From NCBI GenBank assembly GCA_020635855.1, contig JACJYZ010000002.1, positions 186,001 to 250,000 of the forward strand: a DNA stretch of 64,000 bases, given 5' to 3'. Both the position numbers and the translations under genes were made by a program. Below are positions 53,483 through 62,575 of this stretch, piece by piece (positions within the stretch are counted from its first letter, which is position 1; every line of letters starts with the position of its first letter). This DNA comes from Flavobacteriales bacterium (GTDB taxonomy: Bacteria > Bacteroidota > Bacteroidia > JACJYZ01). A model generated the notes under the pieces. That model saw nothing but the letters and a program-made list of their open reading frames with translations. It was not told the origin of the DNA and made no database searches.

Positions 53483-54449
53483 AGATAATCCGGAAGTTGA
53501 CAGCTTAGGAAACAAAGATATACTGGGGTTGTTGCTCCGATGGAAAGTGCAATTGCTGGTTGTAGCTGCCTTGGCCATCGCCCTGTCGACCCTGTTCTCA
53601 TCTTCTCTCTTCATCGAGCCCAAGTACAAGTCGTTCGCCGTTATTTATCCTGCCAACATTTCCACCTTCGGAAGCGAATCGGAGGTGGAGCAATCCATCC
53701 AGGTGTTGCGTTCGGATGACATTGCCGAACAAATGATCAAGGCTTTCGAACTGGTCAAGCGTTACAAAATAGATCCCGATAACCCGGCGGTGAAATCCAT
53801 GGTGCGCAAGGAGTATGGTTCGAATGTGAGCATCAGCAAAACGGAGTTTGAATCCATCAACATTGAGGTATACGACAGGGAGCCGGAGAAATCACTGGAG
53901 ATGTGCAACAAGATCATCGACCTTTACAACAAGAAGATTGCATCGTTGCGCAGGGAGAAGATGGAGGAAGTGGTGAACACCATCCGGGAGGAAATGAACA
54001 AAAAATCCGCGGAGAAGGATACCCTGGAACATAGGATGAGGGAACTTCGGATGCAATACGGTTTGCTGGATTACGGGGTGCAGACCCAGGAAGTACTCCG
54101 GGGGTATTATCGGGCGCTCAGTCAACGCGGAGCTTCAGCGGAAACGACGGAAATGCGAAAGATGATCGATAACCTCAAGGAGAAGGGGGGAGAATTTGTT
54201 GAACTTTCCGAACGCGCCTGGAGGGCCAGAACAGAATACCTCGACCTGAAGAACCAGTTGGAGAATGCTGAGAAAGAAGCATACCGCAAGCAAACATATG
54301 CCAATGTGGTCACGCGGCCCGTACTGCCGGATAAAAAGGCATATCCGGTTCGCTGGCTGATCGTAATGGTCTCCACGCTGGCGTCTCTTTTCCTGGCCAT
54401 CCTGGTGATCGCTTGGCTGGAAAGTTATCAGCAAGAAAAAGCTTCCTGA
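53472..54449 (+). CDS. Wzz-like chain-length protein, second of a tandem pair
   Basis: The 325-residue product is a paralogue of its upstream neighbour, with the same two-ended membrane plan (about 25-42 and 297-317), and a shared segment (YGLLDYGVQTQEVLRGYYRA) and C-terminal KAYPVRWLIVMVSTL. It has no nucleotide-binding motif. The two could form a mixed oligomer. It is followed by the ligase gene after 5 bp. Having two such genes in one locus, plus a third at 21.6 kb, is unusual. Confidence 0.83.
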   Translation: MRNKDNPEVDSLGNKDILGLLLRWKVQLLVVAALAIALSTLFSSSLFIEPKYKSFAVIYPANISTFGSESEVEQSIQVLRSDDIAEQMIKAFELVKRYKIDPDNPAVKSMVRKEYGSNVSISKTEFESINIEVYDREPEKSLEMCNKIIDLYNKKIASLRREKMEEVVNTIREEMNKKSAEKDTLEHRMRELRMQYGLLDYGVQTQEVLRGYYRALSQRGASAETTEMRKMIDNLKEKGGEFVELSERAWRARTEYLDLKNQLENAEKEAYRKQTYANVVTRPVLPDKKAYPVRWLIVMVSTLASLFLAILVIAWLESYQQEKAS

Positions 54450-54454
54450 GTCCC

Positions 54455-55921
54455 ATGCCTGCAACCGGCATAAAATCCGTTCGGAGCGCCCTGGTGTATG
54501 GCGTAAGCATTTTGTTTCTCGTGGTGAATGGCTTGCTGATCTCGGCGGGCATCTACTGGTTTCTGCTGGTTCCGATCGCATTGCTTATCATCTGGCTGGG
54601 GTTGTTCCATATGGACTACCTTCTGCTGTTGGTCACATTCATGGCGCCCCTGTCGGTCAACGTTCCGGATATTTCTTTTGGGGTTGGGATGAACCTTCCC
54701 ACTGAGCCGATCATGTTCGGTGTACTTATCCTGTTCCTGGTGCGGCTTGTCAGCAACCAACGGATGCCGCGGGAAATCATGCGGCACCCCGTGACCATTG
54801 CCATCTGCGCCAATTTGCTTTGGATCTTTATCACCACCCTTACCAGTGAAATGCCTGTGGTTTCGCTGAAATTCCTGGTCTCCAGGTTGTGGTTCGTGGT
54901 GGGTTTTTATTTCCTGGGTGTGATGATTTTCAGAAACGGTCATCGGGCCCGCATTTTTCTCTGGTTGTACATCCTGGCTACCCTCTTCGTGATTGCGTTT
55001 GCATGGTCACAGCACATCAAGTTTCAGTTCAATGAGCAGGCGGCGCACTGGGTGATGAATCCTTTCTACAATGACCATACGGCGTATGGTGCTGCGTTGG
55101 CCATGTTCTTTCCGTTTCTCGTGGCAAACGCTTTCAGAAAGCACCTGCCGTTTGACCGGCGTATGCTGATGGTGGGTTTGTTGCTGGTGTATACGGCGGC
55201 CATTGTGTTGTCTTATACGCGTGCCACCTGGGTAAGCCTGGGGGTGATCCTTATGTTGTATGTGCTATTGTTGTTGCGCGTACGTTTTCAATACCTGCTG
55301 GGCCTGGTGGGTATTGTAATTACCATGTTTTTTGTTTTCCAGGATCAGATCATGATTCGCATGGAAGCCAACCGGCAAGACTCGTCTGAGAAGCTTTCTG
55401 AACACGTGCAGTCCATGTATAATATTTCCACCGATGCTTCCAACCTGGAACGCATCAACCGGTGGAAATCCGCTTTCAGGATGTTCTCCGAACGTCCATT
55501 CGTGGGATGGGGTCCCGGCACATATGCTTTCCAGTATGCCCCGTTTCAGCGGTCTGCCGAGTTAACCATCATCAGTACCAATGCCGGAGACAAAGGAAAT
55601 GCCCACAGTGAGTACATCGGGCCATTGGCGGAAAGCGGTGTGTTCGGGGTGATCTCGTTTATATTGATTATCCTGGCTGGTATCCATACGTTCACCAGGA
55701 TCTATTTCAGGAGGTCTTCTTCCGTTTCACGAAACTTCGCCACGGTGATTTTCCTGGGGTGGATATCTTACCTGATTCATGGTTTCCTGAACAACTTCCT
55801 GGACACAGACAAGGCCTCTATCCCGTTCTGGGGTTTCCTGGCCATCCTCGTGGCCATCGACCTGTATGATAAACAGGGCGTGAAGGAACAATTACCTGAG
55901 GTTAAAAGAAGCGACAGCTGA
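54455..55921 (+). CDS. O-antigen ligase / polymerase family protein
   Basis: The 488-residue protein has about 10-12 transmembrane segments and a long periplasmic loop with SFRMFSERPFVGWGPGTYAF and then NAHSEYIGPLAESGVFG, the hallmark of the Wzy/WaaL family. It would polymerise or ligate surface polysaccharide; sequence does not separate the two roles. The ATG at 54455 is used because the earlier TTG at 54413 overlaps the previous gene. The gene overlaps the convergent SpoIIE-like gene by 20 bp. Confidence 0.86.
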   Translation: MPATGIKSVRSALVYGVSILFLVVNGLLISAGIYWFLLVPIALLIIWLGLFHMDYLLLLVTFMAPLSVNVPDISFGVGMNLPTEPIMFGVLILFLVRLVSNQRMPREIMRHPVTIAICANLLWIFITTLTSEMPVVSLKFLVSRLWFVVGFYFLGVMIFRNGHRARIFLWLYILATLFVIAFAWSQHIKFQFNEQAAHWVMNPFYNDHTAYGAALAMFFPFLVANAFRKHLPFDRRMLMVGLLLVYTAAIVLSYTRATWVSLGVILMLYVLLLLRVRFQYLLGLVGIVITMFFVFQDQIMIRMEANRQDSSEKLSEHVQSMYNISTDASNLERINRWKSAFRMFSERPFVGWGPGTYAFQYAPFQRSAELTIISTNAGDKGNAHSEYIGPLAESGVFGVISFILIILAGIHTFTRIYFRRSSSVSRNFATVIFLGWISYLIHGFLNNFLDTDKASIPFWGFLAILVAIDLYDKQGVKEQLPEVKRSDS

Positions 55922-57173
55922 ACAGGGCTACGTCGTCCAGAAAATACCCCTCTCCTTTGTGCAGGTCGAGGTGATCGAAAATCAGTTTGTTGAGTTCATC
56001 CACTGATTTGTAGGCATAACGGTCGATGACCGATGTGAGACCATCCACCCCGAAATCTTTTCCCAGTTCGTCTTCCAGTTCAATGATGCCATCGGTATAA
56101 CATACCAGTGTGGAGCCTTCCGGGATTTGAATAACGCCTTCCTTGATGTGTGGGATGGATTCGAACATGCCCAGGCCCGGGCATCCGGTTTTCAGGAGCA
56201 TGGCCCCGTCGGCATGATGCAGTACGGGTGGGTTGTGACCGGCATTGATGTAGCGGAAGGTGCGGGTGATTTTGTTGTAAAGGCCGATGAAAAAGGTGAT
56301 GAACCTTTCGCCTCTTGCACTTTCCATAACGGCTGTGTTTAACTCCGTCACCATGTCAATCAGGTTGTCGGTATGCCGGTAGATGGCACGTAGGTTGGCC
56401 TGGAAGTTCGACATCAGCAGCGCAGCTGAGACCCCTTTTCCGGATACATCGGCGATGCACATGCTGAGTTCGTTTTCCCTTCTCTCACTGAAGTCGTAGT
56501 AATCACCACCCACTTCCTGGTTGGGGCGGTAGATGGCTGCCATCTCATAGTATTCGTTGGAGGGCAGTGTACTCGGGATCAGCAATGCCTGCATTTCTCC
56601 GGCCAGTTCCAGTTCTTTCCGGATCCTTTCCTGTTTCAGGCGCTCCCGGGCCAGTACTTTGTTTTCGAGCGCAACCGCGATGATGTTGGTCAGGACTTCG
56701 ATAAACGGGATTTGTTTCTCACGGAAAGCCTCCGGCTTTTCATCGTAATGGATATCCCCGATCAACAGGTAAGCCAAGGGTTTGGATTTGTGGAATACCG
56801 GTATGATGGTGGAAAAGACGTTCAGGTATGCCTTGAGTGATTTGCTTGTATGCGTGAGTGACTTGAGGTACAGCAAATCGTTTTCAATTTCAATTTGTTT
56901 GTGTTCATCAGTGGTACCGTAGTGCAGGATGCACTTCCAGTGACTTTCATATCTGAACAGAACGAGCTTGCCCACTTTCATGTGCTGGTTCAGCACATAT
57001 TCGAAGATCCTGAGCAGCTGTTTTTCGGAAAAGTTGTTGTTGATGCCTTTGGTTACCTCCAACAGCGAAAGCAGCATGATGTCCTTGGTATCGCCTTTTT
57101 GCAGCGATTGCAGGGAATCAAGGAACTTGTATTCGTTCCTGCTCTTTTCGATGTCTTTGAAAGAGAAACTCAT
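55902..57173 (-). CDS. SpoIIE/PP2C-type serine phosphatase with N-terminal sensor region
   Basis: The 423-residue cytoplasmic protein has a GAF-like sensor region (about 40-180) and a C-terminal PP2C/SpoIIE domain (about 200-420). Metal-binding residues lie in GGDYYDFSER and CIADVSGKGVSAALLMSN; AGHNPPVLHHADG and LVCYTDGIIELED complete the pattern. Such enzymes usually dephosphorylate an anti-anti-sigma protein in a partner-switch; no such partner is nearby. The gene overlaps its LpxD-like upstream neighbour by 4 bp (ATGA), so its level may follow lipid A genes. Confidence 0.87.
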   Translation of the reverse strand: MSFSFKDIEKSRNEYKFLDSLQSLQKGDTKDIMLLSLLEVTKGINNNFSEKQLLRIFEYVLNQHMKVGKLVLFRYESHWKCILHYGTTDEHKQIEIENDLLYLKSLTHTSKSLKAYLNVFSTIIPVFHKSKPLAYLLIGDIHYDEKPEAFREKQIPFIEVLTNIIAVALENKVLARERLKQERIRKELELAGEMQALLIPSTLPSNEYYEMAAIYRPNQEVGGDYYDFSERRENELSMCIADVSGKGVSAALLMSNFQANLRAIYRHTDNLIDMVTELNTAVMESARGERFITFFIGLYNKITRTFRYINAGHNPPVLHHADGAMLLKTGCPGLGMFESIPHIKEGVIQIPEGSTLVCYTDGIIELEDELGKDFGVDGLTSVIDRYAYKSVDELNKLIFDHLDLHKGEGYFLDDVALFSCRFF

Positions 57174-58105
57174 TTCTTCCCGAATTTTTTGACAATGTCG
57201 GGTAGTTGACGTAAGCTAGCAATTTCCCTCATCTTTTGCGTGGCTTCTTCGGCCGGACTTCCAAAATAGGTGGCATGCCCTTTCACGGATTTGGTCAGTC
57301 CCGACTGCCCCAACACCACCGCGTGGTCGCCGATGGTGAGTTTGCTGGGGATGCCTACCTGTCCCCACAAGGTCACGTGGTCACCGATGGTGACGACACC
57401 CGAGATGCCAACCTGTGCGGCAAACAAGCAATTTTTCCCGATCCGGGTATCGTGTCCGATCTGTACCAGGTTATCGATTTTGGTTCCCGCCCCGATGGAT
57501 GTCTCCCCGGATACGCCGCGGTCCACGGTACATCCTGCACCGATCTCCACATGGTCGTCAATCCTGGTGGATCCGCACGGGAGCATCTTGTCATAGCCGG
57601 TGGGTCTCTTTTTGTAGTAAAACGGATCCGATCCGATCACCGTATTCGCATGAATGACCACATAATCACCGATGGTGGTGTGGGGATAAATGCAAACGTG
57701 CGGATGAATGTGACAATGTTTGCCAATGGTGACATGCTCTCCGATGTATACACCGGGTGCGATGAAGGTTCCTTCGCCGATCACTGTGTCTGGATGGATC
57801 ATCGCATCCTGGAGATGCGATGAACTGAATTTTCTGACCAGGCTGTTATAAGCCTCAAAGGGATCTTTGCAGATGAGCAACGCTTTTCCTTCCGGGCATT
57901 CCGTTTCCTTGTCGATCAGAATGAAGGTGGCTGCAGAGGCCAAGCAGGAAGCATAGTATTTCGGATGGTCAACGTAAGTGATGTCTCCTTCGTTCACCAT
58001 GTGAATTTCGTTGATTCCGGTGGCCTGGGTATCGGTTTTGGTTACCAACCTGGCGCCCGTAATCTCGACGAGTTCGGTAAGGGAGAGGGCCTGCTTGAAT
58101 TTCAT
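57170..58105 (-). CDS. LpxD-like acyltransferase paralogue with hexapeptide repeats
   Basis: The 311-residue product has a short N-terminal domain (about 1-90) and left-handed beta-helix repeats (about 100-270, such as GVYIGEHVTIGKHCHIHPHV). It resembles LpxD (UDP-3-O-acyl-glucosamine N-acyltransferase), with a His in the matching segment (VQIGHDTRIGKNCLFAA), but the LpxD loop GADGFGFA is replaced by GSDPFYYK. So it may act on another amino sugar or on another acyl donor. A clear LpxD lies at 61537-62568. It sits between efp and the phosphatase gene. Confidence 0.8.
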   Translation of the reverse strand: MKFKQALSLTELVEITGARLVTKTDTQATGINEIHMVNEGDITYVDHPKYYASCLASAATFILIDKETECPEGKALLICKDPFEAYNSLVRKFSSSHLQDAMIHPDTVIGEGTFIAPGVYIGEHVTIGKHCHIHPHVCIYPHTTIGDYVVIHANTVIGSDPFYYKKRPTGYDKMLPCGSTRIDDHVEIGAGCTVDRGVSGETSIGAGTKIDNLVQIGHDTRIGKNCLFAAQVGISGVVTIGDHVTLWGQVGIPSKLTIGDHAVVLGQSGLTKSVKGHATYFGSPAEEATQKMREIASLRQLPDIVKKFGKK

Positions 58106-58115
58106 ACCAGCCGGA

Positions 58116-58682
58116 TCAGGCCTTTACACGTTCGCTGTATTTGTAATCACGGGTATCCACCTTGATCCTTTCACCGGTGTCAATGAACAACGGTACCTGG
58201 ATGGAGGCACCTGTTTCCACGGTAGCTGGTTTCAGCGTATTGGTGGCGGTGTCGCCTTTGATGCCGGGTTCGGTATAGGTAACCTCCAGCTCAACAAATG
58301 GAGGGAGTTCGCATGAAAGGGGTGTTTCATTGTCTGCATGGAAGAGGATTTCCACATCCTGTCCTTCCTTGAGCAGGTCGGGTGCATTGATCAGTTCTTC
58401 CTTCAGAAAGATCTGTTCGAACGTGTCTTTGTGCATGAAGTGATAGCCATCGTCGTCTTTGTAGAGGAACTGGTGCGGCCGGTTCTCAATGCGTACGGTC
58501 TGGATCTTGACACCGGCGGTGAAGGTGTTGTCCAGCACCTTGCCGGTACTGATGTTTCTCAACTTGGTGCGCACGAATGCGGGGCCTTTCCCGGGTTTCA
58601 CATGCTGGAACTCCACGATCTGGTAAAGTCCGTGGTTGAACTCAATGCACAGGCCGTTCCTGAAATCTGCTGTTGTTGCCAT
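58116..58682 (-). CDS. efp: Elongation factor P
   Basis: EF-P helps ribosomes pass polyproline stretches. The 188-residue product has the three-domain layout, with the tip-loop Lys in VKPGKGPAFVRTKL (about residue 32-34) and the C-terminal ATVETGASIQVPLFIDTGE signature. Length is exact for the family. The ATG at 58682 is used; an upstream start adds a poor extension. It stands between the LpxD-like gene (10 bp) and the ABC ATPase gene (43 bp). Confidence 0.96.
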   Translation of the reverse strand: MATTADFRNGLCIEFNHGLYQIVEFQHVKPGKGPAFVRTKLRNISTGKVLDNTFTAGVKIQTVRIENRPHQFLYKDDDGYHFMHKDTFEQIFLKEELINAPDLLKEGQDVEILFHADNETPLSCELPPFVELEVTYTEPGIKGDTATNTLKPATVETGASIQVPLFIDTGERIKVDTRDYKYSERVKA

Positions 58683-58725
58683 AAATGAAATTGCAAATGG
58701 TATTGAAAGATTGGATGGGTACAAT

Positions 58726-59346
58726 TTACGTAAAGTCCTCCATTCTGAGGACATGATCGCAAAAATCATACTCGGATTCATTGGTGTTGGAGGCGATCAC
58801 CACCAAACGGTTTGCCCGTGTCTGCGTCACCAGATCGCGGTACCAGTCGGTACCCTGACGATCAAGGTTGGTGGCCGGTTCATCCAGGAAAACAGCCGGT
58901 GTATCCGCCAGCAGGGCAGAGAGCAGCTTGACTTTCTGACGCATGCCGGATGAAAAATGGCGGAGGACCTTGTGCCTGGCTTGCGAGAGGTTTGCCTGTT
59001 TCAGTACCTCATCCACATTGAATCCGGGGCGGATCTTCTTCATGTTGAAGTGGAAATCCAGGAATTCAGTGAGCGTAAGTTCCTGGGGAAGTTCAAGCAG
59101 GGGTGTGGCGGCGGATAGGTGTCTGAATACCTCGGTTTTCGGCAAAGGACGGTCATGCAGAAAATGGCTCAGTTTCCCGGAAGAGGGTGTCACATACCCG
59201 GTCATGATTTGCAACAGGGTGGATTTGCCCGAGCCGTTCGGACCCAGCACCGCATAGGCATGCGGCTGAGTGAGTGTGAATGAAAAGTTGCTGAGAACAG
59301 GATCCCTGTAATAGGATTTAGAGATATTCTCTAAGGCGATTTTCAT
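58726..59346 (-). CDS. ABC transporter ATP-binding protein
   Basis: The 206-residue ATPase has Walker A GPNGSGKSTLL (about residue 35), the signature FSSGMRQKVKLLSALL (about residue 133), and Walker B VFLDEPATNLD. No permease gene is nearby. Length fits a single ATPase subunit. It overlaps the lpxA stop by 29 bp, so it is in the lpx operon and could serve lipid or envelope transport, or simply be coupled. The partner membrane protein is unknown. Confidence 0.9.
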   Translation of the reverse strand: MKIALENISKSYYRDPVLSNFSFTLTQPHAYAVLGPNGSGKSTLLQIMTGYVTPSSGKLSHFLHDRPLPKTEVFRHLSAATPLLELPQELTLTEFLDFHFNMKKIRPGFNVDEVLKQANLSQARHKVLRHFSSGMRQKVKLLSALLADTPAVFLDEPATNLDRQGTDWYRDLVTQTRANRLVVIASNTNESEYDFCDHVLRMEDFT

Positions 59347-60130
59347 TTTTGGTGTTTGTATAACCCCTCATGATGCCGCGTTCCGATTGGGTGATGAAAG
59401 CAATGATCTCGTCGCGTTCCGGTGAGGCGGGAAACTGCTGGGTCACATTTTCTATGGCCTGGGTGTTGTTCATTCCGCTTTGGTAAATGACCCTGTAATA
59501 TTCCTGGATGCGGTTCACGGTTTCGGGTTCGAAGCCGCGGCGTCTCAGTCCGATGGAATTGATGCCCGCATAAGACAGGGGGTCCCTGGCTGCTTTTGTG
59601 AAGGGAGGTACATCCTTGTTCACCAGGCTTCCTCCTGAAATGATCACGTGTGCACCGATTTTTACGAACTGATGCACGGCGCTGAGCCCGCCGATGATGG
59701 CGTAGTCAAATATTTCGATGTGTCCGGCCAGGGTTACACCGTTTGCCAGGATGCAATTGTTGTGGATGATGCAATCGTGTGCTACGTGTACATATGCCAT
59801 CAGCAGGCAGTTGCTGCCAACCGTTGTCTGGTTGTTTGCTTTTGTACCGCGGTTCACGGTCACGTATTCGCGCACGGTGGTGTTGTCACCTATCACCGCG
59901 AGGGTGTTCTCCCCGTCAAACTTCAGATCCTGGGGAATGGATCCGATCACTGCTCCCGGGTAAATCCGGCAATTCTTTCCGATCCTGGATCCGTTCATGA
60001 TCACCACATTCGGTCCGATCCAGGTGCCCTCTCCAATCTCCACATTATCGTCAATGGTAGCAAAGGGTTCAATCGTTACCCCTTTGCCGATCTTGGCATT
60101 GGGATGGATGTTGGCTGTTGGTTGGTTCAT
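59318..60130 (-). CDS. lpxA: Acyl-ACP--UDP-N-acetylglucosamine O-acyltransferase
   Basis: LpxA adds a 3-hydroxyacyl chain to UDP-GlcNAc, the first step of lipid A synthesis. The 270-residue product has left-handed beta-helix repeats (about 6-185), the catalytic His in YVHVAHDCIIHNNCIL (about residue 120) and the C-terminal helical domain (LRRRGFEPETVNRIQEYYRV). Length is normal. It starts 1 bp after the lpxC-fabZ stop, so the genes are one unit. Confidence 0.95.
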   Translation of the reverse strand: MNQPTANIHPNAKIGKGVTIEPFATIDDNVEIGEGTWIGPNVVIMNGSRIGKNCRIYPGAVIGSIPQDLKFDGENTLAVIGDNTTVREYVTVNRGTKANNQTTVGSNCLLMAYVHVAHDCIIHNNCILANGVTLAGHIEIFDYAIIGGLSAVHQFVKIGAHVIISGGSLVNKDVPPFTKAARDPLSYAGINSIGLRRRGFEPETVNRIQEYYRVIYQSGMNNTQAIENVTQQFPASPERDEIIAFITQSERGIMRGYTNTKNENRLREYL

Positions 60131-60131
60131 T

Positions 60132-61523
60132 TCAGCTCTTTTTTACTAATTGTGCCATCAGTTCTCCTTCAGTAACCACTTGGTCACCCACATATGCAAT
60201 TCCCTTCATATGGCAGATGCCACGCCGGATCGGCATGAGAAGCTGCAATTCAAAGATGAGGGTGTCTCCGGGAACCACCATCTTTTTAAATTTCACATTA
60301 TCGATTTTGATGAAATACGTCCAGTAATTCTCGGGGTCCGGTACCGTATTCAGGGCAAAGATGCCTCCGGTCTGGGCCATGGCTTCGATCTGAAGCACAC
60401 CCGGCATCACGGGATTTTCTGGAAAATGCCCCTGAAAAAACGGTTCATTCATGGTCACGTTTTTCAAACCTACAACGTGTTCCTGGTCCATGGACAGGAT
60501 TTTGTCAACCAACAGGAATGGAGGTTTGTGAGGAAGGATGGAAGCAATCTTCTTTGTGTCGTAAAGGGGAGTTGCGTTGGGGTCGTATTTGAACATAGGC
60601 CCTGATTTTTTTTCCTTCATCTGTTTCTTGATCATTTTGGCAAACGCGACGTTGGAGGCGTGTCCTGGTTTGGTGGCAACGATGTGCCCTTTGATGGGCA
60701 TGCCAAGCAGCGCAAGGTCTCCCACCACGTCCAGTAGTTTGTGCCTGGCGGGCTCATTGCTATGACGCAGGGAAACATTGTTGAGAATTCCTTCTCTTTC
60801 GATCTTTACCTTGGGTTTGTTAAACAGTTTCGCCAGGTGGTCGATCTCTTCGTCATTCATCACGCGGTCTACAACCACGATGGCGTTGTCCAGGTCGCCA
60901 CCTTTGATCAGGTTTTGTTTCAGCAGGTGTTCGAGTTCGTGCAGGAAACAGAAGGTACGGCTGGTGGAGATCTCATCCTTGAAATCGGAGATCTGGTTCA
61001 GGGTGGCGTGTTGGGTGCCAAGCACCGGGGAGTTGTAGTCGATCATCACCGTTACCTTGAATTCATCTGCGGGTACGGCCATGAAGGTGGCATCTTTTTC
61101 CTTGTCTTCGAATGAAATGCTTTCGGAGATTTCGAAGAATTTTCTTTCTTCTTTTTGTTCCTTGACACCGGCTGTAAGCAGGGCATCCATGAAGGCACCT
61201 GAGCTTCCGTCCATGATGGGAGGCTCACTGTTGTCAAGGTCGATCAGTACGTTGTCAATCTCAAGGCCGGCCAATGCCGCCAGGGTATGTTCTACGGTGA
61301 AGATCCGCACACCATTTTCCTCCAGTGTGGTTCCGCGGGACACATCCACTACGTTGCTCACATCCACATGAACGATCGGCTGTCCTTCCAGGTCGGTTCT
61401 GCGAAATCGGAAACCGTGGTTCTCCGGAGCCGGGTTGAATACCATCGTAACGGTTTTTCCGGTATGTAAACCCTTTCCGGATACCGTTACCGGTTTTGCA
61501 ATGGTGTGTTGAAGTGTTGCCAT
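60132..61523 (-). CDS. lpxC/fabZ: LpxC-FabZ fusion: lipid A deacetylase and hydroxyacyl-ACP dehydratase
   Basis: This 463-residue bifunctional protein joins UDP-3-O-acyl-GlcNAc deacetylase (about 1-300, zinc site with HTLAALAGLEIDNVLIDLD and HKLLDVVGDLALLGMPIKGH) to 3-hydroxyacyl-ACP dehydratase (about 320-460, LPHKPPFLLVDKILSMD, then GHFPENPVMPGVLQIEAMAQ). The fusion is well known in Bacteroidota and couples lipid A commitment to fatty acid synthesis. No break is seen. It lies between lpxD and lpxA. Confidence 0.96.
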   Translation of the reverse strand: MATLQHTIAKPVTVSGKGLHTGKTVTMVFNPAPENHGFRFRRTDLEGQPIVHVDVSNVVDVSRGTTLEENGVRIFTVEHTLAALAGLEIDNVLIDLDNSEPPIMDGSSGAFMDALLTAGVKEQKEERKFFEISESISFEDKEKDATFMAVPADEFKVTVMIDYNSPVLGTQHATLNQISDFKDEISTSRTFCFLHELEHLLKQNLIKGGDLDNAIVVVDRVMNDEEIDHLAKLFNKPKVKIEREGILNNVSLRHSNEPARHKLLDVVGDLALLGMPIKGHIVATKPGHASNVAFAKMIKKQMKEKKSGPMFKYDPNATPLYDTKKIASILPHKPPFLLVDKILSMDQEHVVGLKNVTMNEPFFQGHFPENPVMPGVLQIEAMAQTGGIFALNTVPDPENYWTYFIKIDNVKFKKMVVPGDTLIFELQLLMPIRRGICHMKGIAYVGDQVVTEGELMAQLVKKS

Positions 61524-61536
61524 GTTGTACTTGAAG

Positions 61537-62568
61537 CTATTCCTTATTTTTCAATTCATTTTCCAGCGCTTCCAGCTCTCGTTTGATGGATGGCAGCTTG
61601 CGGAACAATACGTATGATTTCTTGTAATCTCCGATGGCGAAGGCTGGGGAGCCCTGAACCACGGTGCCCTCTTCGGTGATGTCTTGTCCTACACCAGATT
61701 GGGCGGCGATCTTCACGCCGTTGGCGATGGATATATGTCCTACGATACCTACCTGTCCTCCGATCATGCATGTGGAGCCGATGCGCGTGGAACCTGCGAT
61801 GCCGGTTTGAGCCGCGATCACCGTGTTCTCGCCGATTTCCACATTGTGTGCGATCTGGATGAGGTTGTCGAGTTTTACACCTTTGCGGATCAGGGTAGAT
61901 CCCATGGTGGCCCTGTCGATGGTGGTGTTGGCGCCGATCTCCACATGATCTTCAATGACCACATTCCCGATCTGGGCCACTTTGTTGTATTGGTTTTCAG
62001 TATTGGGTGCGAAGCCGAAGCCGTCTGCTCCTATCACCACACCTCCGTGCAGCGTGCACGCGTTTCCTATGATGCAATCGTCATAAACCTTCACCCCGGC
62101 ATACAGCACGGTGTCATTTCCGACAGATACATGATCGCCCAGGATTACTCCCGGGTAAAGCTGCACGTTGTCACCGATCCGGCAATTTTCTCCGATACAG
62201 GCATGGGCGCCGATGTATACATTGTTGCCTACCGATGCACTTTCGGCGATGGCGGCTGTGGGGTGGATGCCGGATTTTCTGCCTTTGGAGGCGGCATACA
62301 TTTCCAGCAATTTGGCAAGAGACTGATACGCATTGTCCACCCGAACCAATGTGGCCTGGATGGATTGCTCCGGTTGAAAATCTTTGTTAACCAACACCAC
62401 CGATGCCCGGGTGCTGTAAATAAAGTGGGTGTATTTGGGATTGGCCAGGAAACTCAGGGAGCCGGGTTGGCCTTCTTCGATCTTGCTGAATGATGAAACC
62501 GTTTCTTCCGGATTTCCATCCACCGTACCGTTCAACACTTGTGCGATTTCCTGGGCGGTAAATTTCAT
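61537..62568 (-). CDS. lpxD: UDP-3-O-acylglucosamine N-acyltransferase
   Basis: LpxD adds the second acyl chain in lipid A synthesis. The 343-residue product has an N-terminal uridine-binding domain (about 1-100), then hexapeptide repeats with VVIGADGFGFAPN (about residue 190) and the catalytic His in IQIAHNVEIGENTVIAA. Length is normal. It starts the lpxD-lpxCfabZ-lpxA run and follows the HD-domain gene after 7 bp. Confidence 0.95.
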   Translation of the reverse strand: MKFTAQEIAQVLNGTVDGNPEETVSSFSKIEEGQPGSLSFLANPKYTHFIYSTRASVVLVNKDFQPEQSIQATLVRVDNAYQSLAKLLEMYAASKGRKSGIHPTAAIAESASVGNNVYIGAHACIGENCRIGDNVQLYPGVILGDHVSVGNDTVLYAGVKVYDDCIIGNACTLHGGVVIGADGFGFAPNTENQYNKVAQIGNVVIEDHVEIGANTTIDRATMGSTLIRKGVKLDNLIQIAHNVEIGENTVIAAQTGIAGSTRIGSTCMIGGQVGIVGHISIANGVKIAAQSGVGQDITEEGTVVQGSPAFAIGDYKKSYVLFRKLPSIKRELEALENELKNKE

Positions 62569-62575
62569 GCTATGC

